NCBI GenBank assembly: GCA_964507325.1
Contig: CAZDQL010000114.1
Coordinates: forward strand, 1 to 18,969
Origin: CAZDQL01 sp964507325
Lineage (GTDB): Bacteria > Planctomycetota > UBA1135 > GCA-002686595
Direction: 5' to 3'
Length of the DNA stretch: 18,969 nt
Positions 1-8,063 of the stretch are shown here, one piece after another. Every line of letters starts with the position of its first letter. The first letter of the stretch is position 1. The notes beneath the pieces were generated by a model. That model was not told the DNA's origin. It did not search any database and saw nothing but the letters and a program-made list of their open reading frames with translations. Both the position numbers and the translations under genes were made by a program.

Positions 1-1553
1 CCGGTGTTGGAGGCCTTGAGGTACGCCTGCTGGCTCCAGGTCGTGCCGCTGCGCTGGAACACGTACGCGGCGCCGGACCCGTGGGCGCTGTTGTCGGTCT
101 GATCGCCATTCACTCCGGTGGCGTTGCTGCGCTCATCGGGTGCCCCAACCACCACGGTGTCGTCCGCTACCGCCACGGAGTACCCGAAGTCGTCGTTCGG
201 GTCGGTGTTGGAGGCTTTGAGGTAGGCCTGTTGAGCCCAGACCATGCTGTTGCGCACGAACACGTACGCGGCGCCGGCGTCGAGTGCGTTGTCATTGCCC
301 TCGTCGCCATTCACTCCCGTTGACTGGCTGTCCTCCCTGCTCGCCCCCACTACTACGGTATCACCTGATACCGCAACGGCATCGCCGAAGAAGTCCGCCG
401 CGTCGGTGTTGGAGGCCTTGAGGTATGCCTGCTGACTCCAAGTCGTTCCATTGCGTACGAACACGTACGCTGCGCCAGCCTCGTGAGTGCTGTTGTCGTT
501 CTGGTTGCCATTCACACCAGTGGCACCGCTACGCTCAGAGGGCGCCCCAACCACCACGGTGTCCCCTGAGATCGCCACCGAGCGGCCGAAGTGGTCATTG
601 GAATTGGTGTTGGAGGCCTTGAGGTAGGCCTGCTGACTCCAATTCGCGCCACGCCGCACGAACACGTAGGCCGCACCGGAGTCGCTGGCCCCGTTGTTGC
701 CCTGAGCGCCATTCACTCCGGTTGCGTTGCTGTCCTCGAGCCAGGCTCCCACGACCACGGTGTCCCCCGAGACCGCCACGGAGTAGCCGAACCAATCGTA
801 TGTCTCGGCGTTGGAGGCCTTGACGTACGCCTGCTGTGCCACCGGATCGATCGTCAGCGGATAGGGAGCGCCACGCTCGTCGATCGAGATGCGCAGCCCC
901 CAGTCGGTGCGCTCGAAGCTGGCGTCCAGCTCCCGCCCCGAGGCGTCGAGCACCGTGAGACCGGTGTAGGTGAGCAGCGTGACGCCTCCTCGATCCAGGA
1001 AGCGCACTCCGCGGCGGTCGTCGGTGATCGCCGGACGCAGTCCCCCGCGCACGGCGAGCGTGACCAGCAGCGGTCCTACCGCGCTCCCGACGGGCCGGCG
1101 GTGGACGGTGTAGCCGTGCTCGAGGCCGCGGGTATCGTTGACGTACCACTCGTCCAGGGTGGTGTCCCATTCGTACGTCAGACGCTGGCCCTCCGCACGC
1201 GCGGCTGCGGGGCTCGCAACCTCCCGTTCGGCCCCGGGAAACCCGTAGCGCTCGAGCTCCAACCCCCATGTCCAGCCACCACCCTCGGGCACGGTGTCGA
1301 AGCCGCGCCCGTCGAAGCGCGTGCGCCAGTGCTGGCCGGGGTTGTGGGCTTCGAATCCCCCCTCGACGGGGTAGACCGCGTGGCGGCCCACCTCGCAAGC
1401 AGCCCGCATGGCAGTCCAATCCTCGGTCGCAAGACCCTCGGGAAGCGCATCCCGCGCGTCGGGCAGTTCCGACTGGCCGAGCAGAGTCGGGGCCAGGGTC
1501 ATGACACAGCAGCCCACGAATGCCGCGCGCAGGGGCCGACGAATGACGTGCAT
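1..1553 (-). CDS. Exported FG-GAP / integrin-like beta-propeller repeat protein (partial, C-terminus beyond left edge)
   Basis: The minus-strand frame is open from the ATG at 1553 to the window edge (517 codons seen, no stop). The N-terminus is a signal peptide: basic MHVIRRPLR, then a hydrophobic stretch, with likely cleavage after the LLG at about residue 26. Residues about 30-240 form a non-repetitive domain that I do not recognise. From about residue 240 the protein consists of 67-residue units. Each has the FG-GAP-type pattern 'D-FG-SVAVSGDTVVVGAP', an Asn/Asp/Gly-rich loop (TGVNGDQ), then 'GAAYVFVR', 'TWSQQAYLKASN'. This pattern is typical of integrin-alpha-like propellers on bacterial surface proteins. 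The role is probably extracellular binding or adhesion; the ligand is unknown. No Shine-Dalgarno site is obvious; an alternative ATG lies at codon 18 but would shorten the signal peptide. It is divergent from the methyltransferase gene. Confidence 0.85.
   Translation of the reverse strand, partial: MHVIRRPLRAAFVGCCVMTLAPTLLGQSELPDARDALPEGLATEDWTAMRAACEVGRHAVYPVEGGFEAHNPGQHWRTRFDGRGFDTVPEGGGWTWGLELERYGFPGAEREVASPAAARAEGQRLTYEWDTTLDEWYVNDTRGLEHGYTVHRRPVGSAVGPLLVTLAVRGGLRPAITDDRRGVRFLDRGGVTLLTYTGLTVLDASGRELDASFERTDWGLRISIDERGAPYPLTIDPVAQQAYVKASNAETYDWFGYSVAVSGDTVVVGAWLEDSNATGVNGAQGNNGASDSGAAYVFVRRGANWSQQAYLKASNTNSNDHFGRSVAISGDTVVVGAPSERSGATGVNGNQNDNSTHEAGAAYVFVRNGTTWSQQAYLKASNTDAADFFGDAVAVSGDTVVVGASREDSQSTGVNGDEGNDNALDAGAAYVFVRNSMVWAQQAYLKASNTDPNDDFGYSVAVADDTVVVGAPDERSNATGVNGDQTDNSAHGSGAAYVFQRSGTTWSQQAYLKASNT
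7..840 (-). repeat. Tandem 201-bp coding repeat (67-aa FG-GAP units)
   Basis: On the plus strand the block 'ttggaggc(c/t)ttga' recurs at 7, 208, 409, 610 and 811, always exactly 201 bases apart. The intervening sequence ('cgccattcac', 'accacggt', 'cacgtacgcgg' and similar) recurs in register. The period is 67 codons, so the reading frame is kept. Four complete periods and one partial unit are visible, and the array continues beyond the left edge. Copies differ at scattered, often synonymous or loop positions, so they are related but not recent identical duplicates. Confidence 0.93.
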
Positions 1554-1648
1554 GTTCACACTCTCGATGCGGAGCACGAGCGCCGCCAAGGTTCGAATGG
1601 GATCGTAGCAGAGGATCGAGAAAGAGGTCACAGGCCCGACGCCGGCGC

Positions 1649-1676
1649 CGCAGAGGCCCCACGGCAGGCCTCTGCG
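1649..1676. promoter_or_regulatory. 10-bp perfect inverted repeat in divergent intergenic region
   Basis: The left arm CGCAGAGGCC (1649-1658) and right arm GGCCTCTGCG (1667-1676) are exact reverse complements around an 8-base centre. The element sits between two divergent genes, about 35 bases upstream of the methyltransferase start and about 96 bases upstream of the FG-GAP gene start. It could be a regulator binding site or an RNA hairpin; there is no following T-run, so a terminator is less likely. Confidence 0.5.
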
Positions 1677-1697
1677 CTGCGACGATCGACGCTCGTC

Positions 1698-1703
1698 TAC
1701 AAT
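1698..1703 (+). promoter_or_regulatory. Candidate -10 box (TACAAT) directly before the methyltransferase gene
   Basis: TACAAT matches the sigma-70 -10 consensus at 5 of 6 bases and ends 7 bases before the ATG at 1711. Transcription would start at or next to the start codon, giving a leaderless mRNA. This agrees with the absence of a Shine-Dalgarno sequence there. No good -35 hexamer is seen around 1675-1680, so the call is tentative. Confidence 0.35.
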
Positions 1704-1710
1704 CCCGGCC

Positions 1711-2403
1711 ATGTCCCACGAAGAGATCTCCGCCACCTTCGACCGCTGGGCCCAGGAAGGCACGGCCGACGGGCTCGAGGATTGCCACGGTGACGTGGTG
1801 CGCCAAGTCATCGCCCAACTCGACCTCAAGCCGGGGATGCAGAGCCTCGAGCTGGGCTGCGGAACGGGCTGGGCCACGCGCCTGCTGGCCAGCGCCGCGC
1901 CGGGGGCCGGCGCGGTGGGGATCGACGTCTCGCCGGAGATGATCGCGCGGGCGGAGGACACCCACGACCTGACCTCGCGGGCGCGCTACGAGCTGGGCCG
2001 GATCGAGGAGCTCGACTTCCCCGACGGGCGCTTCGACCGCGTCTTCTCGATGGAGGTCCTCTACTACGTCGTCGACCTCCAGCAGGCCTTGGGGGAGATG
2101 CTACGCGTCTTGAAGCCCGGCGGCAGCGCCCACGCGGTGCTCGACTGCTTCGCGGACTCCCCTCATACGGCCAGTTGGTCGGACAGTATCGGTCTCGAGA
2201 TGCACTACCTGAGCGAAGTCCGCTGGCGCGAGCTGTTCGCGGAGGTGGGCTTCGTCGACGTGGCCAGCCAGCGGGTGATCGATTCGCGCGGGCCGGGGGA
2301 CGAGGAGTCCTTCGAGCCGGGAACCCACTGCCCCGACTGGACCACGCACGTGGAGCTGCACGAGGCGGGCAGCCTCTGGGTGCGGGGAACGAAGCCCTCC
2401 TGA
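1711..2403 (+). CDS. Class I SAM-dependent methyltransferase
   Basis: This 230-residue protein has the Rossmann-like methyltransferase fold. Motif I is LELGCGTGW (46-54), the acidic residue that binds the SAM ribose is D72 in VGIDVSPEM, motif II is the FPDGRFDRVFS segment (about 103-113), and VLKPGG (about 133-138) is the usual post-motif. It resembles the small-molecule Methyltransf_11/UbiE-like group. The substrate cannot be told from sequence. It is a cytoplasmic protein without signal peptide. It stands alone, divergent from the FG-GAP gene and convergent with the fumarase gene 10 bases away, so it is probably a single-gene unit. No Shine-Dalgarno site precedes the ATG. Confidence 0.85.
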   Translation: MSHEEISATFDRWAQEGTADGLEDCHGDVVRQVIAQLDLKPGMQSLELGCGTGWATRLLASAAPGAGAVGIDVSPEMIARAEDTHDLTSRARYELGRIEELDFPDGRFDRVFSMEVLYYVVDLQQALGEMLRVLKPGGSAHAVLDCFADSPHTASWSDSIGLEMHYLSEVRWRELFAEVGFVDVASQRVIDSRGPGDEESFEPGTHCPDWTTHVELHEAGSLWVRGTKPS

Positions 2404-2413
2404 GAGGACCGGG

Positions 2414-4033
<1,620 letters not shown>

Positions 4034-4257
4034 CGCTCTGTCCTTTGGTGTTCGACCGACTGCACGCCCGATGAGGGGACCCCGCCCACGGCGGATCGCA
4101 GCGTGGCCCTCTTCCTATCACCCTCCCGGCGCGCGTGCAATTGCACCTACGACGGTGGACACGCCGACGAGGGCCGCAGCCGGGCGGGACCGGGTTCCCT
4201 CGCTTTTCCCGAGTGGCGAGTGACAATCGGGAGGCCGTGGGAACTCCCAGGACAGGC
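4034..4257. other. Divergent intergenic region between fumarase and sigma-factor genes
   Basis: These 224 bases must hold the promoters of two divergent genes. They contain the fumarase Shine-Dalgarno (complement of 'tccttt', about 4042-4047), the palindrome at 4135-4146, and the AGGA (4249-4252) before the sigma-factor ATG. I see no convincing -35/-10 pair on either strand. Short inverted pieces (CTCGC/GCGAG and CCCGA/TCGGG, around 4198-4233) are too small to call. Confidence 0.5.
4135..4146. promoter_or_regulatory. 12-bp perfect palindrome, candidate operator
   Basis: GTGCAATTGCAC is fully self-complementary and relatively AT-rich at its centre in a very GC-rich region. It lies 112 bases upstream of the sigma-factor fusion start and about 100 bases upstream of the fumarase start, between two divergent genes. 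Size and symmetry fit a binding site for a dimeric regulator. No regulator is encoded adjacently except the sigma factor itself. Confidence 0.4.
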
Positions 4258-6765
4258 ATGAGCGTTCCGATCGATCCCGAGCTGCTGCTCGAGCAGACCG
4301 GCTGGCTGCGCCGGCTGGCGATGCGGCTGGTCGGTGATCCGCAGCAGCGGGAGGATCTCCTACAGGAGACCTGGGTCGCCGCTCTCGAGAACCCACCGGC
4401 CGCGACCGACCGTCGGGGCCTGCGTGGCTGGCTGGCCAACGTGCTGCGCAACCGCGCTCGACGCATGCACCGGGTCCGGGCGCGCAGCGCGGTGCGCGAG
4501 CGGCTCGCCGCGCGCGACGAGGCCCTCCCCGCCGCCAGCGACTCGCTGGAGCGGGCGGAGCTCCAGCGCCAACTGATGGACGCAGTGCTCGAGCTGGCGC
4601 CGGGACAGCGTGACGTGATCCTCCTGCGCTACCAAGACGGCCTGTCACCGCGCGAGATCGCCAGACGGCTGGGCGTCGCCGGTGGAGCCGTGAGGATGCG
4701 CCTCTCGCGCGCGCGCAAGGAGCTGCGCCGGAAGCTCGATCGCGAGCACCAGGGGGATCGAGGGGCCTGGTCGCTCGCCTTCCTGATGCACCTCGCCGAG
4801 CGCGGCAAGGGATGGAACCTGGGAGTCCTGCTGGTGAAGACGCAGACGAAGACCTGGGCGGCCGCTCTGTTGGCCGTGGGCTTGATCGGAATGGCCGGCG
4901 TGCTCGCGCTGCTCGGAGGAGGATGGGATCCGTCCACTCCGAAGCCGCCCGAGGCGCTCACCGCCGGGACCTCGTCCGAGCCCGAGCTGCCCGGGCCGGC
5001 GACTTCGCCGGCGCGACCGGCAGATCCCGCAACGGATCGCGCGGCCGTTGACCCGCCCACCGAGCCGGAGGAGCCCGGCAGCATCGAGCTCGCCGGAAGG
5101 GTGATCGATCCGCGGGGACAACCCGTCCCCGGGGTGACGGTGCGCATCGAGCACAAGCCGAACCGCAGTGGGTCCTGGGTCCCCGTCGGTGAGGCCTGGA
5201 GCACGACGACCGGAGAGCTGGGCGAGTTCCGCTTGACGCACACCTGGCAGTGGACGCGGCTGCGCGTCGTCTCCGACGAGTGGGTCGTGCTGCAGGACGA
5301 GCGCTTCGGGGCGGAGGTGGTCGAGCGCGAGCTGGTGGTGGTCGTCGCTCCGCGTTGCGACTACTTCGGTCTCGTGGTGGACGAGGAGGAGCGGCCGGTG
5401 AGCGGTGCGAGAATCTCCGTGGTTCTCGACCCAGGCGTGCTGGCCGAGCTGGTCCCCGGCGTCGAGCGCACCCACATGCTCTGGTGGCATGCCGAGAGCG
5501 ACGAGGATGGCTCCTTCGAGCTCGACGGCATCGGCTGGTTTCGGAACGTCCATCTCAGGGTGGGCCAGACCGGCTTCAAGTCCGTCGAGCTCCTCCTCCC
5601 CGAGCGCGATGACCAGGAGCTGCGCATCGTGCTCCGGCGCACTATCGACGCTGAGTTCGAGCTCGTCGGAAGCGTGCTCGACGCCCAGGGCGCCGGCGTC
5701 GCGAAGGCCTCGGTCATCCTCGGGGATGTAGCTGTCGAAGCCGATCAGGCCGGACACTTCGTCATCCCCTGGGACGGTAACGACGGTGAGCTGATTGCCC
5801 TCGGGCGCGGCTACCTGCCGGGGCGCGCTTTGGTGCGCAAGGGGCAGGAGTCGTCGGTGGTGGTGGTGCTCGACGAGCCCGCGCTCGAGATCGTCGGGCG
5901 CGTCGTCGATCGGCGCGGTGAGGGCGTGCCCCGAGCCAGCGTGTGGTGCCGCGACGTGACCGAGATTCCACGCACGGGAGACAACTCGCCGCGATTGGTC
6001 GAGGCGGTGACCGGGGGCTTCGAACGCCGCGGCTGCGAGCTGACGGCGGACAGCGCGGGGCACTTTGAGCTCCGCGGACTGCTGCCCCGCACCTACCACC
6101 TCTTCGCGATGCACCCGCAGACGCTGGAGGTCGTGGGCCGGGACGTCGAGGCCGGCACGGAGGTCGAGCTCACTTTGGACGGGGGCGAGCCTCTGCAGCG
6201 CATCGCCGGCCACGTGGTCAGCTACGCAGGCGACCCGGTGGAGGGGGTGACCCTCCTGCTCTGGCGCGAGGGGGTGCACGGCATGACGGGGCGCGGCTCG
6301 CCGTGGCTGATCGACTACTCGCGGAGAAGCGACGCCGATGGCTTCTTCGAGATGGAGGGGATCGTCGTGGCTGGAGCGCACTTCTACCTGTCCAGTCCCA
6401 AAGCCGGCGGGTACGAGGTGGCGCTCGACTCGAGTATGGACCTCGAGAACCTCGAGCTCCGGGTGCCGCTAGCCTGCCGCATCCAGATCGTGCTCGCGCA
6501 GGATCCGGAGGAAGCGGATCGCGTCGGCCTGCTCGACGCTGAGGGGCAGCCGGTGCCCCACTCCATCAATCTCGGCGAAACCGTCGGCGGGGGCGTCGTG
6601 TCACTTGGAGGTCGCGGCGGGGTGAGCCTGAGCGGGGGGCGCAGCGCGGTGCTGAAGGTCGACGAAAGCCTGAAGACGCTCGTCCTCCGGAAGGAGGGTG
6701 AGGTGGTGCGGCAAATCCCGGTGACGCTCACCCCGGGGGACGAGGTCGAGATCTTGGAGCTGTAG
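4258..6765 (+). CDS. Membrane-anchored ECF sigma factor fused to carboxypeptidase-regulatory-like repeats
   Basis: The protein has 835 residues. Residues 8-75 are sigma region 2 (RRLAMRLVGDPQQREDLLQETW) and about 102-160 are region 4 with its helix-turn-helix (LAPGQRDVILLRYQDGLSPREIARRLG). One hydrophobic segment follows (about 200-221, AAALLAVGLIGMAGVLALL), preceded by basic residues, so the sigma part should be cytoplasmic. A Pro/Ala/Glu-rich linker (223-273) leads to about five beta-sandwich units of the carboxypeptidase-regulatory/transthyretin-like type. They start at about 276, 366, 467, 543 and 647, each with a 'G-V-D--G-PV-GA-V' pattern (e.g. AGRVIDPRGQPVPGVTV); a weaker sixth is at 740-835. 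Both sigma regions look intact. No separate anti-sigma gene is nearby. The ATG at 4258 has AGGA 5 bases upstream. The natural reading is a sigma factor and envelope sensor in one chain; target genes are unknown. Confidence 0.85.
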   Translation: MSVPIDPELLLEQTGWLRRLAMRLVGDPQQREDLLQETWVAALENPPAATDRRGLRGWLANVLRNRARRMHRVRARSAVRERLAARDEALPAASDSLERAELQRQLMDAVLELAPGQRDVILLRYQDGLSPREIARRLGVAGGAVRMRLSRARKELRRKLDREHQGDRGAWSLAFLMHLAERGKGWNLGVLLVKTQTKTWAAALLAVGLIGMAGVLALLGGGWDPSTPKPPEALTAGTSSEPELPGPATSPARPADPATDRAAVDPPTEPEEPGSIELAGRVIDPRGQPVPGVTVRIEHKPNRSGSWVPVGEAWSTTTGELGEFRLTHTWQWTRLRVVSDEWVVLQDERFGAEVVERELVVVVAPRCDYFGLVVDEEERPVSGARISVVLDPGVLAELVPGVERTHMLWWHAESDEDGSFELDGIGWFRNVHLRVGQTGFKSVELLLPERDDQELRIVLRRTIDAEFELVGSVLDAQGAGVAKASVILGDVAVEADQAGHFVIPWDGNDGELIALGRGYLPGRALVRKGQESSVVVVLDEPALEIVGRVVDRRGEGVPRASVWCRDVTEIPRTGDNSPRLVEAVTGGFERRGCELTADSAGHFELRGLLPRTYHLFAMHPQTLEVVGRDVEAGTEVELTLDGGEPLQRIAGHVVSYAGDPVEGVTLLLWREGVHGMTGRGSPWLIDYSRRSDADGFFEMEGIVVAGAHFYLSSPKAGGYEVALDSSMDLENLELRVPLACRIQIVLAQDPEEADRVGLLDAEGQPVPHSINLGETVGGGVVSLGGRGGVSLSGGRSAVLKVDESLKTLVLRKEGEVVRQIPVTLTPGDEVEILEL

Positions 6766-6872
6766 TCGCGGCGGGCAGAGAAGAGCGGGTCGCGGTAACC
6801 TGTCCCTTTGGGGTATCCGGCTTCTGGAAAGCGCCCCATACTGCCGACAAACCCGATCACGGCTGCCTTCTC

Positions 6873-6901
6873 GGGGGCGCTCCCCAGCCCGGAGCGCCCC
6901 C
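6873..6901 (+). promoter_or_regulatory. Perfect 11-bp stem-loop just upstream of the aminotransferase start
   Basis: GGGGGCGCTCC (6873-6883) and GGAGCGCCCCC (6891-6901) are exact reverse complements around the 7-base loop CCAGCCC. The stem is nearly all G-C and would be very stable in RNA. It ends 14 bases before the ATG at 6916, where no Shine-Dalgarno is visible. No T-run follows, so it is not a standard intrinsic terminator. It may separate the sigma-factor gene from the downstream cluster, protect the 5' end of the mRNA, or limit translation. Confidence 0.55.
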
Positions 6902-6915
6902 GCGCCGATCCCCCC

Positions 6916-8055
6916 ATGCAAGGTCCCCGCATCCCTTTCAATCGGGCCGAGCTCACCGGTGCCGAGCTGCGCTACGTGACCGAGGCGATCGAGAGCCTGC
7001 GGATCGCGAGCAACGGCCCCTTCTCGAAGCGCTGCGCGGCGCTGCTGGAGGAGGCGCTCGGCGTGCCGCGGGTGCTCCTGACCACCTCCTGCTCCGACGC
7101 TCTGGAGATGTGCGCCTGGCTGCTCGATCTCGAGCCGGGGGACGAGGTCATCGTGCCCTCCTTCGCCTTCGTGACCACCGCCAGCGCCTTCCTGCAGCGG
7201 TCGGCGACGCCCGTTTTCGTCGACATCTGCCCGGAGACCCTCAACATCGACACGCAGATGGTGGCCGAGCGGATCACCGAGCGCACGCGCGCGATCATCG
7301 CGGTGCACTACGGAGGCGTGGGCTGCGACCTGGACCGGCTCGCGAAGTTCGAAGAGCGGCACGGGGTGCGCCTGATCGAGGACAACGCACACGGTCTGTT
7401 CGCGACCTACAGGGGCAAGCCGCTCGGCACCTTCGGCAGCCTGGCGACGGTGAGCTTCCACGAGACCAAGAACCTGACCTGCGGCGAAGGGGGGGCCCTG
7501 CTGATCAACGACCCCGAGCTGATCGAGCGAGCCGAGATCGTGTGGGAGAAGGGCACCGACCGCGCGCGCTTCCTGCGCGGCATCGTCGACAAGTACACCT
7601 GGGTCGACAGCGGCTCGAGCTACGGCATGTCCGACATCCTGGCGGCCTTCCTGTGCGCCCAACTGGAGGGGTGGCGCGAGATCCACGCTCGCCGCAAGGC
7701 GATCTGGGAGCGGTACCAGGTCGAGCTCGAGGCCTGGGCGGTCCAGCGCGGTGTCCAGCAGCCCCGGGTACCGGAGTTCTGCGAGTCGACCCACCACCTC
7801 TACAGCCTGCTGCTGCCCTCCGCTCGGATGCGCGACGACCTGATCGCCCACCTCGACCGCCGCGGCATCAGCGCTGTGTTCCACTTCGTACCGCTGCACC
7901 TGTCAGCGGTGGGTAGGAAGCTCGGAGGCCGCCCCGGCGACCTGCCCGTCACCGAGCAGGTCAGCGAGCGCCTGGTACGACTGCCGCTCTACGCGGGTCT
8001 GGCCGAGCAGGACCAGCGCCGGATCATCGACGCGGTCCTGGCCTTCGGGGAGTAG
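6916..8055 (+). CDS. wecE: dTDP-4-amino-4,6-dideoxygalactose transaminase (WecE/RffA type)
   Basis: This PLP enzyme of the DegT/DnrJ/EryC1 family converts a dTDP-4-keto-6-deoxyhexose to the 4-amino sugar nucleotide (dTDP-Fuc4N in E. coli). The 379 residues compare with 376 in E. coli WecE, with close similarity throughout: IPFNRAELTGAELRY at the N-terminus, LLTTSCSDALEM (54-65), HYGGVGCDLD (131-140), GSSYGMSD and the C-terminal AVFHFVPLH. The PLP lysine is K185 in SFHETKN and the pyridine-nitrogen aspartate is D156 in IEDNAHG. The ATG at 6916 is chosen because the family starts with this IPFN segment; a TTG at 6808 would add a Pro-rich tail. It is the first gene of the plus-strand cluster and supplies an activated amino sugar for the glycosyltransferases that follow. 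Confidence 0.9.
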   Translation: MQGPRIPFNRAELTGAELRYVTEAIESLRIASNGPFSKRCAALLEEALGVPRVLLTTSCSDALEMCAWLLDLEPGDEVIVPSFAFVTTASAFLQRSATPVFVDICPETLNIDTQMVAERITERTRAIIAVHYGGVGCDLDRLAKFEERHGVRLIEDNAHGLFATYRGKPLGTFGSLATVSFHETKNLTCGEGGALLINDPELIERAEIVWEKGTDRARFLRGIVDKYTWVDSGSSYGMSDILAAFLCAQLEGWREIHARRKAIWERYQVELEAWAVQRGVQQPRVPEFCESTHHLYSLLLPSARMRDDLIAHLDRRGISAVFHFVPLHLSAVGRKLGGRPGDLPVTEQVSERLVRLPLYAGLAEQDQRRIIDAVLAFGE

Positions 8056-8063
8056 CTCGGTCG

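Noticed and set aside
1..840. The regular 201-bp repeat as a CRISPR or other non-coding array
   Set aside because: The period is an exact multiple of three, the frame stays open, and the translation is an FG-GAP unit.
595..1965. Minus-strand open frame of 456 codons over the FG-GAP gene and the methyltransferase start
   Set aside because: It is Arg/Ala/Gly-rich nonsense in another frame. The FG-GAP frame, with signal peptide and exact repeats, is the real one.
4135..4257. Upstream GTG start adding 41 residues to the sigma-factor protein
   Set aside because: The extension is Arg/Gly-rich and unlike ECF N-termini, it would run through the palindrome, and the ATG at 4258 has a nearby AGGA.
4645..6381. 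Minus-strand open frame of 578 codons opposite the sigma-factor fusion
   Set aside because: Shadow frame rich in His, Arg and Asp without motifs; the sense strand encodes clear sigma regions and repeated beta-sandwich units.
6808..6915. Upstream TTG start adding 36 residues to the WecE homologue
   Set aside because: The family begins at the IPFN segment right after the ATG at 6916, and the extension would be translated through the strong hairpin.
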